Notes: generated from the sequence alone by a model not told the origin. Positions 34,746-44,016 are shown, numbered from the stretch's first letter. The stretch: DNA of 64,000 nucleotides from Martinezella dioscoreae (GCF_009176305.1 NZ_BLAJ01000001.1:558001-622000), one strand, 5' to 3'. Program-made: numbers and translations.

Positions 34746-34860
34746 ATTAGCGACTGGCGCGCGCCAATACCTCGCTTTGAAGCGAAAGTGATTTTCCCAC
34801 TTTCCGTCTCGACTTTCCCGGCGTGGATGCTACCGTTCCGCGATCAGAGAAGGTGCTTCA

Positions 34861-35784
34861 ATGTCGGAAATCTATCCCCGTAATCTCATCGGCTACGGCC
34901 GCAACACACCGGATCCGAAATGGCCCGGCGATGCCCGCATCGCGGTGCAGTTCGTGATCAACTACGAAGAGGGCGGAGAAAGCTGCATTCTCGACGGTGA
35001 TCCGGGGTCGGAAAACCTGCTTTCGGAGATCGTTGGCGCAGCTTCCTGGCCGAATCAGCGCAACCTCAACATGGAATCGATCTACGAATATGGTTCACGC
35101 GCCGGCTTCTGGCGGCTGTGGCGCATGTTCACCGAACTCAAGGTTCAAGCGACGGTCTATGGGGTGACGCTTGCCATGGCGCGCAACCCGGAAGCGGTTG
35201 CCGCCATGAAGGAAGCGGGCTGGGAAATCGCCAGCCACGGCTACCGCTGGCTGGAATACAAGGATTTCTCCGAGGATCTGGAGCGCAAGCACATTCTCGA
35301 AGCCGTTCGGCTGCATACCGAACTCACCGGCGAGCGGCCCTACGGCATGTATCAGGGCAAGCCGTCGGACAATACGCTGCGGCTCGTCATGGAGGAGGGC
35401 GGTTTCCTCTATTCCTCCGACTCCTATGCCGACGATCTGCCCTTCTGGGTCGATGGTCTGAACGGCAAGCCGTTCCTGATCATTCCCTACACGCTCGAAA
35501 CCAACGACATGCGCTTTGCGACACCACAGGGCTTCAATTCCGGCGACCAGTTCTTCACCTACCTCAAGGATGCTTTCGACACGCTCTATGAAGAGGGCAA
35601 GGACGGCAGTCCGAAGATGATGTCTGTCGGTCTGCATTGCCGCCTCGTCGGCCGCCCGGGCCGCGCCGCCGCGCTGCGGCGGTTCATCGAATATGTGCAG
35701 AAGCACGACAAGGTCTGGATCCCAAAGCGCATCGAGATTGCCAACCACTGGTATGAAAATCACCTTCCCGGGGGCGCGCGCTGA
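34861..35784 (+). CDS. puuE: Allantoinase, cofactor-independent (PuuE)
   Basis: A 307-residue member of the polysaccharide-deacetylase fold that hydrolyses S-allantoin to allantoate. Diagnostic segments are YPRNLIGYGRNTPDPKWPG, QRNLNMESIYEYGSRAGFWR, GWEIASHGYRW and DSYADDLPFW. It is followed after 1 bp by uraD, and the pair carries out consecutive steps of urate breakdown. This is the PuuE type rather than the metal-dependent AllB amidohydrolase. Confidence 0.93.
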   Translation: MSEIYPRNLIGYGRNTPDPKWPGDARIAVQFVINYEEGGESCILDGDPGSENLLSEIVGAASWPNQRNLNMESIYEYGSRAGFWRLWRMFTELKVQATVYGVTLAMARNPEAVAAMKEAGWEIASHGYRWLEYKDFSEDLERKHILEAVRLHTELTGERPYGMYQGKPSDNTLRLVMEEGGFLYSSDSYADDLPFWVDGLNGKPFLIIPYTLETNDMRFATPQGFNSGDQFFTYLKDAFDTLYEEGKDGSPKMMSVGLHCRLVGRPGRAAALRRFIEYVQKHDKVWIPKRIEIANHWYENHLPGGAR

Positions 35785-35785
35785 T

Positions 35786-36283
35786 ATGATCTCGCGGGAT
35801 GATTTTGTCGGCCGCTTCGGCGGTGTTTTCGAACATTCGCCCTTCGTTGCCGAGCGCGCCTACGATCAGGGCGCCATTGCCGAGCCATTGACCTCCGGCG
35901 GCGTGCATGCCGCGCTGGTGCGGGTCTTCCGCGCTGCCAGCGAGGCGGAGCGACTTGGCGTGCTGCGGGCACACCCCGATCTCGCCGGCCGGCTGGCGAT
36001 TGCCGGCCAGCTGACCGAGGATAGCCGTAAGGAGCAGGCCGGTGCAGGGCTCGATCGGTTAAGCCCCGAGGAGCATGCTCGGTTTACCGAGCTCAATGCC
36101 GCCTATGTGACGAAATTTGGCTTTCCTTTTATTATCGCGGTGAAGGGGCTCGGCAAGGACGATATCCTTGCCGCCTTCGAAACCCGGATTGGCAACGGCC
36201 GGGACACGGAATTTGCGACGGCTGCCGCTCAGGTCGAGAAGATCGCGCTACTGCGTCTGCAATCCATGCTGCCTGAAGCCTGA
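35786..36283 (+). CDS. uraD: OHCU decarboxylase
   Basis: 2-oxo-4-hydroxy-4-carboxy-5-ureidoimidazoline decarboxylase, 165 residues, giving S-allantoin. The family motif is LRAHPDLAGR, where the His is catalytic, followed by LTEDSRKEQAGAGL and YVTKFGFPFIIAVKG. The start at 35786 lies 2 nt after the puuE stop TGA, so the genes are coupled. The next genes of the pathway (allA, hiuH) resume after a 600-bp interruption containing a HepT-like gene. Confidence 0.93.
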   Translation: MISRDDFVGRFGGVFEHSPFVAERAYDQGAIAEPLTSGGVHAALVRVFRAASEAERLGVLRAHPDLAGRLAIAGQLTEDSRKEQAGAGLDRLSPEEHARFTELNAAYVTKFGFPFIIAVKGLGKDDILAAFETRIGNGRDTEFATAAAQVEKIALLRLQSMLPEA

Positions 36284-36364
36284 GGTTTGGCCTCAGGGCC
36301 GCGATCCTCCAACCCATGTCCCTGGGCGGATTTCTCGTTGAGGTACGCGCTATTTTTCGGTCTA

Positions 36365-36406
36365 CTCATGACTTAGTATCCGCTTGGCAGGATACTGAGT
36401 CATGGG
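36365..36406. repeat. Long inverted repeat between uraD and the HepT-like gene
   Basis: The 17-nt arms (36365-36381 and 36390-36406) match across an 8-nt loop with two G-U-compatible positions (A/G at the centre of ACTTAGT versus ACTGAGT, and one T-G near the base). Core arms are CATGACTTAGTATCC and GGATACTGAGTCATG. No U-run follows on either strand, so it is not a terminator. It lies 106 bp before the HepT-like start. Confidence 0.7.
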
Positions 36407-36511
36407 ACCACGGAAAGCATTGGGCAGAGATAGAAGCGGACGGATGATTGGTGACGCCAAGAGGCGCGTCATCGCACCGGAATCGGGCGTTGCCGGCGGA
36501 GGAAAGCCGGC

Positions 36512-36874
36512 ATGAGCCTGGATCGACTGATTACCTACCTCGAACGCATGCAGCAGGCTGCATCCGAAATCGGTCAATTCCTCCGGGACGTCGATCAAGC
36601 CGCCTTTTTCAAGAGTGTCGAGAAACAGCGCGCCGTCGGCATGAACCTTCTGCTGATCGGCGAGGCTACCATACGCATTGCCGAGGAATATCCGGAGTTT
36701 GTCGTTGACCATCCGGAGCTGCCTTGGCATGTGATGCAGGACTTTCGGAATCGTATTGCGCAAGGATATGTCAACATCGAGTTGGCGGCCCTGTGGGACA
36801 TCGCGCGCAAATCTCTTCCGGAGTTGCTCCTGCAACTGGACTCCATTCGCCATTGGCGAGCGGAAGGCGAATAA
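36512..36874 (+). CDS. HepT-like toxin homologue (DUF86), altered active site
   Basis: A 120-residue helical protein of the HepT/DUF86 family; [29 protein letters not shown] and [16 protein letters not shown] are typical. The ribonuclease motif Rx4HxY reads R79-NRIA-Q84-G-Y86, so the histidine is replaced by Gln. The MntA nucleotidyltransferase antitoxin normally beside it is missing: upstream there is only a 37-codon frame (36402-36515) overlapping its start as ATGA. GAGGAAAG precedes the ATG. It sits inside the ureide operon and looks like a degenerate or repurposed toxin. Confidence 0.75.
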   Translation: MSLDRLITYLERMQQAASEIGQFLRDVDQAAFFKSVEKQRAVGMNLLLIGEATIRIAEEYPEFVVDHPELPWHVMQDFRNRIAQGYVNIELAALWDIARKSLPELLLQLDSIRHWRAEGE

Positions 36875-36881
36875 TCAGTCA

Positions 36882-37382
36882 ATGACACAGCATCTAGACA
36901 TCAATCCTTTGACAAAGGCCGCGTTTGAGCCATTCGGCGATGTGATCGAGGCCGATCCTGCGACTATGCGGTACATCAACGGTGGCACAACCGAACGTTT
37001 CCACGCGTTGTCGAATGCCGAAGCTCTCGGTGACGGGGCGCGGGTTATCCTGAACCTCTTTCGCGGCCAGCCGCGTGCCTTTCCCTTCTCGATCGACATG
37101 ATGGAGCGCCACCCCTTCGGCAGCCAGTGTTTCGTGCCGCTGAATGGTCGGCCGTTCCTCGTCGTCGTTGCAGAAGATGAGGGCGGCAAGCCGGGCCGGC
37201 CGCAAGTCTTCCTTGCGCGCGGCGACCAGGGCGTGAACTATCGGATCAATGTCTGGCATTATCCCCTGATGGCCCTCGACGAACAGAGTGATTTCCTTAT
37301 CGTGGATCGTGACGGGTCGGAGAACAACCTCGAGGAATATTTCTTCGACACGCCCTTCATCATCGGAGCACCGACGCTATGA
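36882..37382 (+). CDS. allA: Ureidoglycolate lyase
   Basis: A 166-residue AllA protein converting ureidoglycolate to glyoxylate and urea. Family blocks are [30 protein letters not shown] and the C-terminal [20 protein letters not shown]. It starts 7 bp after the HepT-like stop and its stop overlaps the hiuH start as ATGA. The enzyme that supplies ureidoglycolate from allantoate (allantoicase, or AllC-type amidohydrolase) is not in the window. Confidence 0.92.
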   Translation: MTQHLDINPLTKAAFEPFGDVIEADPATMRYINGGTTERFHALSNAEALGDGARVILNLFRGQPRAFPFSIDMMERHPFGSQCFVPLNGRPFLVVVAEDEGGKPGRPQVFLARGDQGVNYRINVWHYPLMALDEQSDFLIVDRDGSENNLEEYFFDTPFIIGAPTL

Positions 37383-37735
37383 CCGGATTGACGACCCATG
37401 TGCTCGATACCGCCCTCGGCAAGCCAGCCGAAGGGCTGGTGATCGATCTCTTCAGAATCGAGGGCGATGCCCGCAGGCATGTGAAGACGGTAACGACCAA
37501 TGCCGACGGACGCGTGGATGGCGGTCCCATCCTGATCGGCGACAGCTTCGTTGCCGGCACCTATGAATTGCTGTTTCGCGCCGGAGACTATCTGCGTGCC
37601 AGCGGTATCAAGCTGCCGGAGCCGGCTTTCCTCGATCTGGTGCCGATCCGTTTCGGCATTGCCGATAGCACGGCGCATTATCATGTGCCGCTGCTGATCT
37701 CACCCTACGGCTATTCCACCTATCGCGGGAGCTGA
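37379..37735 (+). CDS. hiuH: 5-hydroxyisourate hydrolase (transthyretin-like)
   Basis: A 118-residue HIU hydrolase. The N-terminal [16 protein letters not shown] carries the catalytic His, and the C-terminal signature [10 protein letters not shown] is intact. It hydrolyses the product of urate oxidation, which PuuD makes here, to OHCU for UraD. There is no signal peptide, so it acts in the cytosol. Translationally coupled to allA. Confidence 0.95.
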   Translation: MTGLTTHVLDTALGKPAEGLVIDLFRIEGDARRHVKTVTTNADGRVDGGPILIGDSFVAGTYELLFRAGDYLRASGIKLPEPAFLDLVPIRFGIADSTAHYHVPLLISPYGYSTYRGS

Positions 37736-37737
37736 GA

Positions 37738-38478
37738 TTGCGTTTTGCAGCCATAGCGGACATCCACGGCAATCATCTGGCGCTTGAAGCCGTGCTTGCG
37801 GATATCCGCAGGCAGGGCATTAGCGACATCATCAATCTCGGCGATTGCTTCAGCGGGCCACTGACGGCGGGAAAGACAGCCGACCTGCTGCTGGAACTGA
37901 ATGCGCCGACGGTGCGCGGTAATCACGACCGCTATCTGATCGAACAGGCGCCCGAGACGATGCATGTTTCAGATCGGGCCGCGCATTCTGAACTGACGGA
38001 ACGCCATCTCGAATGGCTGCACACCTTGCCGGTCAGTGCGGTCCATCTGGATGAGGCCTATCTCTGCCACGCGACGCCAGCCGATGATAATGTCTATTGG
38101 CTCGAATCCGTCTCGCCCGAGGGTCATGTCTATCTAAAGCCGCTGGAAGAGATCGAGGCGCTGGCTGCCGGCATCGATTTTCCGCTGATCCTGTGCGGGC
38201 ATAGCCATATTCCGCGCGCCGTTCGCCTTTCCGACGGGCGCCTGATCGTCAATCCCGGGAGCGTCGGCTGCCCCGCCTACGACGATGACCTGCCCTACTA
38301 TCACAAGGTGGAGGCGGGCCATCCCTTTGCTTCTTACGCCATTCTGGAAAAGATCGGCGATACCTGGCTGCCAGTCTTCCGGCAGGTGGCCTATGACCAC
38401 ATGGCGATGGCGACGCTCGCGGCGCAGAACGGCCGCGAGGAGTGGGCGAGCGGTCTGGCGACAGGCTGGCTGCGCTAG
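37738..38478 (+). CDS. Metallophosphoesterase family protein (YfcE-like)
   Basis: A calcineurin-like phosphoesterase of 246 residues. Metal ligands are visible in IADIHGNHLAL (DxH), NLGDCFSG (GD), VRGNHDR (GNHD), CGHSHIPRA (GHxH). The TTG start follows GGGAG by 6 nt and lies 2 nt after hiuH, so it is the last gene of the ureide operon. The phosphodiester or phosphate substrate is unknown, and a link to purine breakdown is by position only. A rhizobial palindromic repeat follows immediately. Confidence 0.87.
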   Translation: MRFAAIADIHGNHLALEAVLADIRRQGISDIINLGDCFSGPLTAGKTADLLLELNAPTVRGNHDRYLIEQAPETMHVSDRAAHSELTERHLEWLHTLPVSAVHLDEAYLCHATPADDNVYWLESVSPEGHVYLKPLEEIEALAAGIDFPLILCGHSHIPRAVRLSDGRLIVNPGSVGCPAYDDDLPYYHKVEAGHPFASYAILEKIGDTWLPVFRQVAYDHMAMATLAAQNGREEWASGLATGWLR

Positions 38479-38479
38479 A

Positions 38480-38524
38480 GCATGCCGCGCAAATGTGTGC
38501 AGCGGTTTTGCGGTAACGACATGC
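38480..38524. repeat. Rhizobial short palindromic repeat, copy 1
   Basis: An approximately 45-bp element bounded by GCATGCCG and CGACATGC-like ends, with the internal string AGCGGTTTTGCGGTAACGAC. Its reverse complement matches 56875-56920 with few differences. The family is very common between genes in Rhizobiaceae. Here it lies between convergent genes. Confidence 0.8.
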
Positions 38525-38528
38525 GCTA

Positions 38529-39668
38529 TTAAAGGTCAGCGAGTATCGACCGATCCACCGCCTTGATATCGCGCTTGCCGCAGAGTGCCATGGAAATATC
38601 CAGCTCCTTGCGGATGATTTCGAGTGCCAGCGTGACGCCTTCCTTACCCATGGCGCCGAGACCATAGAGGAAGGGGCGGCCGATGAAGGTGCCCTTGGCG
38701 CCGAGGGCTATGGCTTTCAGTACGTCCTGGCCGGAGCGGATGCCTCCGTCCATATGCACCTCGATCCTGTCGCCGACGGCATCGACGATTCTCGGTAGCA
38801 TGCTGATGGAAGAATGGGCGCCGTCGAGCTGCCGGCCGCCGTGATTGGAGACGATGATGGCGTCGGCGCCGACATCGACGGCCGCTTTTGCATCCTCGAC
38901 GTCGAGAATGCCTTTGATGATCAACGGGCCGCCCCATTGCTCCTTGATCCAGGCGACATCGCGCCAGGAGAGTTTGGGGTCGAACTGTGAATGCGTCCAG
39001 TGTGACAGCGTCGTCATGTCGGAAATATCCTTGGCATGACCGATGATATTGCCGAAGGAGCGGCGCTTGGTCTTCAGCATACCCATGCACCAGCCTGGCC
39101 GCGTCGCCATCTGCCAGAGATTTTTCGCCGTCATTTTCGGCGGTGCCGACAATCCGTTGCGGATATCGTTGTGGCGCTGCCCGAGGATCTGCAGGTCAGC
39201 TGTCAGCACCAGCGCCGAGCATTTTGCTGCCTTGGCGCGCTGGATCAGATTCAGGACGAAATCGCGGTCCTTCATCACATAGAGCTGAAACCAGAAGGGC
39301 TGCTTCGTCACCGAGGCGATGTCCTCGATCGAGCAGATGCTCATGGTCGAGAGTGTGAAGGGGATACCGAATTCTTCCGCCGCCCGCGCCGCCAGCATCT
39401 CGCCATCGGCGTGCTGCATGCCGGTGAGGCCCGTGGGTGCCAGCGCCACCGGCATCGAGGCTTTCTGACCGACCATGGTGGTTGCCAGCGACCGGTCGGA
39501 CATGTCGACGAGCACGCGCTGACGCAGCTTGATCTTGGCGAAATCAGCCTCGTTTGCGCGGTAGGTCGACTCCGTCCACGATCCGGAATCGGCATATTGG
39601 AAGAACATTTTCGGCACGCGCCGCTGCGCAAGCGTTTTCAGTTCGGCGATGGTCAGCGGCGCGGTCAT
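38529..39668 (-). CDS. lldD: L-lactate dehydrogenase (FMN, LldD type)
   Basis: An alpha-hydroxyacid dehydrogenase of 379 residues oxidising L-lactate to pyruvate at the membrane. FMN-binding and catalytic segments are seen: MPVALAPTGLTGM, QLYVMKDR, LTADLQILGQRHND, the catalytic SNHGGRQLDG, and MDGGIRSGQDVLKA. It follows guaD by 47 bp and may share the puuD-guaD transcript. A role with glycolate from ureide breakdown is conceivable, since family members differ in hydroxyacid specificity, but the lactate assignment is the standard one. Confidence 0.9.
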   Translation of the reverse strand: MTAPLTIAELKTLAQRRVPKMFFQYADSGSWTESTYRANEADFAKIKLRQRVLVDMSDRSLATTMVGQKASMPVALAPTGLTGMQHADGEMLAARAAEEFGIPFTLSTMSICSIEDIASVTKQPFWFQLYVMKDRDFVLNLIQRAKAAKCSALVLTADLQILGQRHNDIRNGLSAPPKMTAKNLWQMATRPGWCMGMLKTKRRSFGNIIGHAKDISDMTTLSHWTHSQFDPKLSWRDVAWIKEQWGGPLIIKGILDVEDAKAAVDVGADAIIVSNHGGRQLDGAHSSISMLPRIVDAVGDRIEVHMDGGIRSGQDVLKAIALGAKGTFIGRPFLYGLGAMGKEGVTLALEIIRKELDISMALCGKRDIKAVDRSILADL

Positions 39669-39715
39669 GGCTCTTTGCCTTCTGGATGGTTACATGGAGG
39701 TGGGCTGGGATTGCC

Positions 39716-41023
39716 TCATTGCAGGATCGATTTCATCGGCTTTCCAGCAACATAGGTTTCGACGACCGCCCGGTCGTCGCCCATGGTCTGAAGCAGGAAC
39801 AGCTCTTCGGTAAGGCTCTTCGTCACTTCCATCTTCAGTGCCATGGCTGGCGTTGCCGCTGCATTCAGCACGATGAGGTCGGCTTCCGTGCCAGCATCGA
39901 GCGTGCCGATCTTATCGACGAGGGAGAGCGCCTCGGCATTGCCGCGTGTCATGTAGTAATAGCTTTCCAGCGGGTTCAGGCGTTCGCCGAGCAGCTGCTG
40001 GATCTTGTAAGCCTCGTCCATCGTGCGCAGCATGGAATAGCTGGAGCCGCCGCCGATATCGGTGGCGACACCGATGCGAACGGGTTTCTCGCGGCGGGCC
40101 AGCGCCTTCAGCGGGAAGAGGCCGGAGCCGAGGAACAGGTTGGAAGTCGGGCAATGCACCGCAACCGCGCCGGCCTCGCTCATGGCGTCGGCTTCGCGGT
40201 CGGAAAGATGGATCGCATGGCCGAACAGGCTCTTGGGGCCGAGCAGTCCGTAGTGAGCATAGATATCGGTATAATCGATCGCTTCCGGATAAAGTGCGCA
40301 GGTGAACTTGATCTCGTCGTGGTTCTCGGACAGATGCGTCTGAATATGCAGATCCGGGAATTCGCGGGCAAGCGCGGCCGTTGCCTCCATCTGCGCCGGT
40401 GTGGAGGTGATGGCGAAGCGTGGGGTGATCGCGACATGGTTGCGGCCCTTGCCGTGCCAGTCTGCGATCACCTGGCGCGTCTCGTCATAGCCCATTTCGG
40501 GCGTATCGAGCAGACCCTGTGGGGCGTGGCGATCCATCATCACCTTGCCGCCGACCATGCGCATGTTGCGACGCATGGCTTCGGCAAAATAGGCGTCGGC
40601 GGAGGTCTTGTGCACAGAACAGTAGGCGACGGCCGTCGTTGTGCCGTGGCGGATCATCTCGTCGTAGAAATGCGTGGCGATGCGCTCGGCATGCGTGCTT
40701 TCGACGAAGCGGCATTCCTCGGGAAAGGTATAGGTGTTCAGCCATTCCAAGAGGTTGGCGGCATAGGAGGCGATCACCTGCATCTGCGGAAAATGCAGGT
40801 GCATGTCGATGAAACCCGGCAGGATCAGATGCGGGCGGTGGTCGACTTCGGCGACACCTTCCGGCGCCTGCGCCTTGATATCGGCATAAGGCCCGGTCGC
40901 GACGATCATGCCGTTCTCGACCAGCAGGCCGCCGTCGCTTTCGTAAGCGTAGCTGCCCGTATCATCGAGGCTTTGCGGCAGGTGCTTGAAGGAAAGCAGT
41001 CGGCCGCGCAGAAGGGTGGTCAT
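39716..41023 (-). CDS. guaD: Guanine deaminase
   Basis: A metal-dependent amidohydrolase of 435 residues producing xanthine from guanine. The zinc motif is GFIDMHLHFPQMQVI, and other family landmarks are EWLNTYTFPEE, HATHFYDE-like RIATHFYDEMIRHGTT, and QTHLSENHDEI. The start overlaps the puuD stop as ATGA, so the two are coupled. Its product feeds XdhAB, encoded 3 kb away on the same strand. Confidence 0.94.
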   Translation of the reverse strand: MTTLLRGRLLSFKHLPQSLDDTGSYAYESDGGLLVENGMIVATGPYADIKAQAPEGVAEVDHRPHLILPGFIDMHLHFPQMQVIASYAANLLEWLNTYTFPEECRFVESTHAERIATHFYDEMIRHGTTTAVAYCSVHKTSADAYFAEAMRRNMRMVGGKVMMDRHAPQGLLDTPEMGYDETRQVIADWHGKGRNHVAITPRFAITSTPAQMEATAALAREFPDLHIQTHLSENHDEIKFTCALYPEAIDYTDIYAHYGLLGPKSLFGHAIHLSDREADAMSEAGAVAVHCPTSNLFLGSGLFPLKALARREKPVRIGVATDIGGGSSYSMLRTMDEAYKIQQLLGERLNPLESYYYMTRGNAEALSLVDKIGTLDAGTEADLIVLNAAATPAMALKMEVTKSLTEELFLLQTMGDDRAVVETYVAGKPMKSILQ

Positions 41024-42258
41024 TGGCTTTTTTCTCCGATGGAGCTTTCGAACCAGGCGACCAGCAATTTGCGTTCCTCTGGCGTCACTTCGGTAACATT
41101 GCCCGGAGGCATGGCATGGCTGCGGCCGGCCTGAATATAGATCTCCCGGGCATGCATAGCGATTTGCTCGTCATTTTCCAGCATTACGCCCTTTGGCGGT
41201 CGAACAATCCCCTCATAGACGGGTTCGGCCGAATGGCACATGGTGCAGCGCGTCGAAACTATCTCTTTGACGGACGAGAAATGTATATCCGAGGCATATT
41301 GCTGGAAGGCGGGAGGAATCGCATTGGCCTCCTTCTCCTCGGTCAGCACCTTCGGAACGGTCGAAAGCCACATGATGATAATGAAGAGGACGACGGTAAC
41401 GATCCAGGTCCAGGTTGGATGACCTTTGCGGGCATGTGTCGTGTTGAACCAGTGACGGATGGTGACCCCCATGAGGAAAACCAGCGCCGCGATCACCCAA
41501 TTATAGGCCGTGCCGAAAGCCAGCGGATAGTGGTTGGACAGCATGAAGAAGATGACAGGCAGCGTCAGGTAGTTGTTGTGCAGCGAGCGCTGCTTGGCGA
41601 TACGGCCATATTTAGGGTCGGGCGTGCGGCCGGCAATGAGGTCTGCGACAACGATCTTTTGATTGGGAATGATGATCATGAAGACGTTCGCCGACATGAT
41701 CGTCGCGGTGAAGGCGCCGAGATGCAGGAAGGCGGCGCGGCCGGTGAAGAGATGCGTGTAGCCCCAGGCCATGAAAACCAGGACGGCATAAAGCACGATC
41801 ATCAGGCCCCAGGTGTTGTTGCCGAGCGGGGACTTGCAAAGCAGGTCGTAGACGATCCAGCCGCCGGCAAGCGAAGCGAGTGAAATCAGGATCGCGACCG
41901 GGACGCTGACATCGAGCACATGCCGGTCGATGAGGAAGAGGTTGGCGCCGCCGTAATAGACGATGCACAGCATCAGGAAGCCGGAAATCCAGGTGAAATA
42001 GCTTTCGTATTTGAACCAGGTCAGATGCTCCGGCATCTGCGCGGGAGCCACGAGATATTTCTGGATATGATAAAAGCCGCCACCATGGACTTGCCATTCT
42101 TCGCCATAGGCGCCGGGCGGAAGATGCGGGCGCTTCACCAGCCCGAGATCGAGCGCGATGAAGTAGAAAGACGAACCGATCCAGGCAATGGCGGTTATGA
42201 CGTGGAACCAGCGGGCGGCAAAGGCCAGCCATTCCCACGCTATGGCGTATTCATACAT
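41020..42258 (-). CDS. puuD: Urate hydroxylase PuuD (membrane, cytochrome c domain)
   Basis: A 412-residue protein with about eight transmembrane segments in the first 300 residues and a C-terminal cytochrome c domain with haem motif CTMCHS; AMPPGNV supplies the distal Met ligand. It oxidises urate to 5-hydroxyisourate using the electron-transport chain rather than oxygen as the soluble uricase does. It is the first gene of the puuD-guaD(-lldD) unit. HiuH for the next step is encoded on the opposite strand. Confidence 0.93.
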   Translation of the reverse strand: MYEYAIAWEWLAFAARWFHVITAIAWIGSSFYFIALDLGLVKRPHLPPGAYGEEWQVHGGGFYHIQKYLVAPAQMPEHLTWFKYESYFTWISGFLMLCIVYYGGANLFLIDRHVLDVSVPVAILISLASLAGGWIVYDLLCKSPLGNNTWGLMIVLYAVLVFMAWGYTHLFTGRAAFLHLGAFTATIMSANVFMIIIPNQKIVVADLIAGRTPDPKYGRIAKQRSLHNNYLTLPVIFFMLSNHYPLAFGTAYNWVIAALVFLMGVTIRHWFNTTHARKGHPTWTWIVTVVLFIIIMWLSTVPKVLTEEKEANAIPPAFQQYASDIHFSSVKEIVSTRCTMCHSAEPVYEGIVRPPKGVMLENDEQIAMHAREIYIQAGRSHAMPPGNVTEVTPEERKLLVAWFESSIGEKSQ

Positions 42259-42474
42259 TCAGTTCCCCTTTTTCTTCCTCCGACTCCGCACCTTGCAAAA
42301 TGTTGGCGACGGAGGGAAGGGGAGAGTTTGCCGCGTCAGCAAAAAGCCACGCTCTTGTCTGGCGCCCAGGGCGCATTAGATCAGATTATGGCAGTTTTTT
42401 AATAAAATGCCCTTGGCTGCTTGGAGCGGGTCGTGTCCGCGGCAGCCGTCTATTTTTTCGACGGAGAATTGCCC

Positions 42475-42810
42475 ATGCGAGGTATTCTGGCGTTCGTATT
42501 TTTTCTTCTCTCCACAGCCTTCGCCTTGGGGCATGAGGCGCCCTCCGGTTGGTCCTACGACCCCTATTGCTGCAATGGTGACAGCAAGACGGGCGATTGC
42601 GAGATGATCCCCTCGCGTACCGTCACCATTGTACCCGGTGGCTATCGGGTGACGCTCAATCCGGGCGATCATCGCTATATAACCCACGCGCATATCTTCA
42701 ATCTGCCGCAGCAGAAAACGATGCGTTCTCCCGACGGAGCCTATCATCTCTGTCTGTTTCCGGACGAGAATACGCCGCGCTGTTTTTATGCGCCCGACAT
42801 GGATTATTGA
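42475..42810 (+). CDS. Small exported cysteine-containing protein
   Basis: A 111-residue protein. The signal peptide is about 1-19 (ILAFVFFLLSTAFA-LG). Four cysteines lie in the mature part (CCNGDSKTGDC and HLCLF...RCFY). The sequence HEAPSGWSYDPYCCN is reminiscent of a periplasmic protein family common in Rhizobiales; I do not know its function. ATG at 42475 follows GGAGAA. The 216 bp upstream, between it and puuD, shows no further gene. It is convergent with the LysR gene 3 bp away. Confidence 0.7.
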   Translation: MRGILAFVFFLLSTAFALGHEAPSGWSYDPYCCNGDSKTGDCEMIPSRTVTIVPGGYRVTLNPGDHRYITHAHIFNLPQQKTMRSPDGAYHLCLFPDENTPRCFYAPDMDY

Positions 42811-42813
42811 AGG

Positions 42814-43710
42814 CTATTCCAGCGGCATGCCGAATTCGCGGAGGAGCCAATCCCTGAAGGCGCGGATGCGCGGCGTATGACGTCTGTTTTCGGGATAAGC
42901 GATCCAGTAGTCCGTATTGTCGGACGAAAGAATATCAAAGGGCTGGATCAGCCGGCCGGAAGCCAGATCGTCCGCATAGAACTCCGGGGTCAGGATGGCG
43001 ACGCCCTGGCCGGCCAATGCTGCGCTCGCCTCGAAGGACTGGGCACCGAGCCTGCTTCGCGGCCGGCCCTGAAGGCCGGGATCGGGAACGCCGGCCTCTT
43101 TGAACCATTGCGCCCACCACGGGTCGCCTGCGTCGATGATACGGAGCTTCAGGAGATCGGCCGGTTCATGTATGCCGCCGATAGATTCGGCAAGCGCCGG
43201 GCTCAGCATCGGCGTGAAATAGACCTTCATCAAAAGATGGGCGCGCAGTCCCGGCCATTGGCCACGCCCGGCGCGGATGGCGATATCGGAGGGCTCCCGG
43301 GCGAAGTCGATGATCGAGCCGGAGGTATCCAGCCGGACCGCGATATTGGGATGCTTGAGCTGAAACGACCCGACATGACGAGCCAGCCATTGCGAGGCGA
43401 AGGTGGGCGTCGAATGAATGCGCAGCGTCGTTTCGGCATCGCCACTGATCGAGGCCATGGCCTCCTGCAGCAGGGCAAAGGCTTCAGCCACTTTCGGCGC
43501 GAGCTGTTCTCCGGCTTCCGTCAATAGGATCTGCCGCGGACGACGCAGGAATAGCGGCTCCCCCACCGTCTCCTCCAGTAGCTTGATCTGATAGCTGACC
43601 GCCGTCTGCGTCATGCCAAGCTCTTCGCCGGCGCGGGTGAAACTGCCGAGCCGGGCGGCGGCTTCGAAAACGCGCAAGGCATTCAGCGGGAAGCGCTTGG
43701 ACTGCTTCAT
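42814..43710 (-). CDS. LysR-family regulator (GcvA-like)
   Basis: A regulator of 298 residues. The N-terminal helix-turn-helix is LNALRVFEAAARLGSFTRAGEELGMTQTAVSYQIKLLE, the form seen in GcvA/AmpR-like members. The effector domain runs about 90-290. It diverges from a 67-codon gene and lies between the puuD and xdh units; control of purine catabolism is possible but not shown. Confidence 0.88.
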   Translation of the reverse strand: MKQSKRFPLNALRVFEAAARLGSFTRAGEELGMTQTAVSYQIKLLEETVGEPLFLRRPRQILLTEAGEQLAPKVAEAFALLQEAMASISGDAETTLRIHSTPTFASQWLARHVGSFQLKHPNIAVRLDTSGSIIDFAREPSDIAIRAGRGQWPGLRAHLLMKVYFTPMLSPALAESIGGIHEPADLLKLRIIDAGDPWWAQWFKEAGVPDPGLQGRPRSRLGAQSFEASAALAGQGVAILTPEFYADDLASGRLIQPFDILSSDNTDYWIAYPENRRHTPRIRAFRDWLLREFGMPLE

Positions 43711-43812
43711 GGATAAGTTCTCTTTATGTATGCAGACGATAGTTCGATTGGAATTCCAGCATTTTTCGCGCCAGACTGCAATTCATATCGTTGATTGAAT
43801 TGAGGTGTTGTC

Positions 43813-44016
43813 ATGGACTGTTATGTGATCGAGCCGGTGGAGGCAGCCAAGCCCGCGCTTGTGGCGCGTCTTCTGGAGCCGCTGATGCAGGTCTTCCTGA
43901 AGCACGGCGAACCGTCACCGCATCTAGACCTCGATGAGATGCCGGACCGGCTGAAGCGCGACCTTGGATTTCTGGATGGGCGTGAGCCGCGTTATGACGA
44001 TAGGTCGCTGCTGTAG
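43813..44016 (+). CDS. Small conserved-looking protein
   Basis: A 67-residue protein. The C-terminal half (LDLDEMPDRLKRDLGFLDGREPRYDD) resembles the short helical motif of DUF1127-like rhizobial proteins, in which a mainly helical segment ends with a DLGL-type sequence. A GAGGTG ribosome binding site precedes the ATG. It is divergent from the LysR gene by 102 bp, which supports reality. Function unknown. Confidence 0.55.
   Translation: MDCYVIEPVEAAKPALVARLLEPLMQVFLKHGEPSPHLDLDEMPDRLKRDLGFLDGREPRYDDRSLL

Noticed and set aside
36365..36406. Inverted repeat as a transcription terminator of uraD
   Set aside because: The arms are strong but neither strand shows a U-run after the stem, so it is listed as a repeat of unknown role.
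36402..36515. 37-codon frame before the HepT-like gene as its antitoxin
   Set aside because: It overlaps the start as ATGA but shares no motif with MntA nucleotidyltransferases (no GSxARG...D pattern), begins inside the inverted repeat and has no ribosome binding site.
39554..41134. 526-codon plus-strand frame opposite guaD
   Set aside because: Guanine deaminase on the minus strand is unambiguous and the antisense frame has no start signal or known motif.
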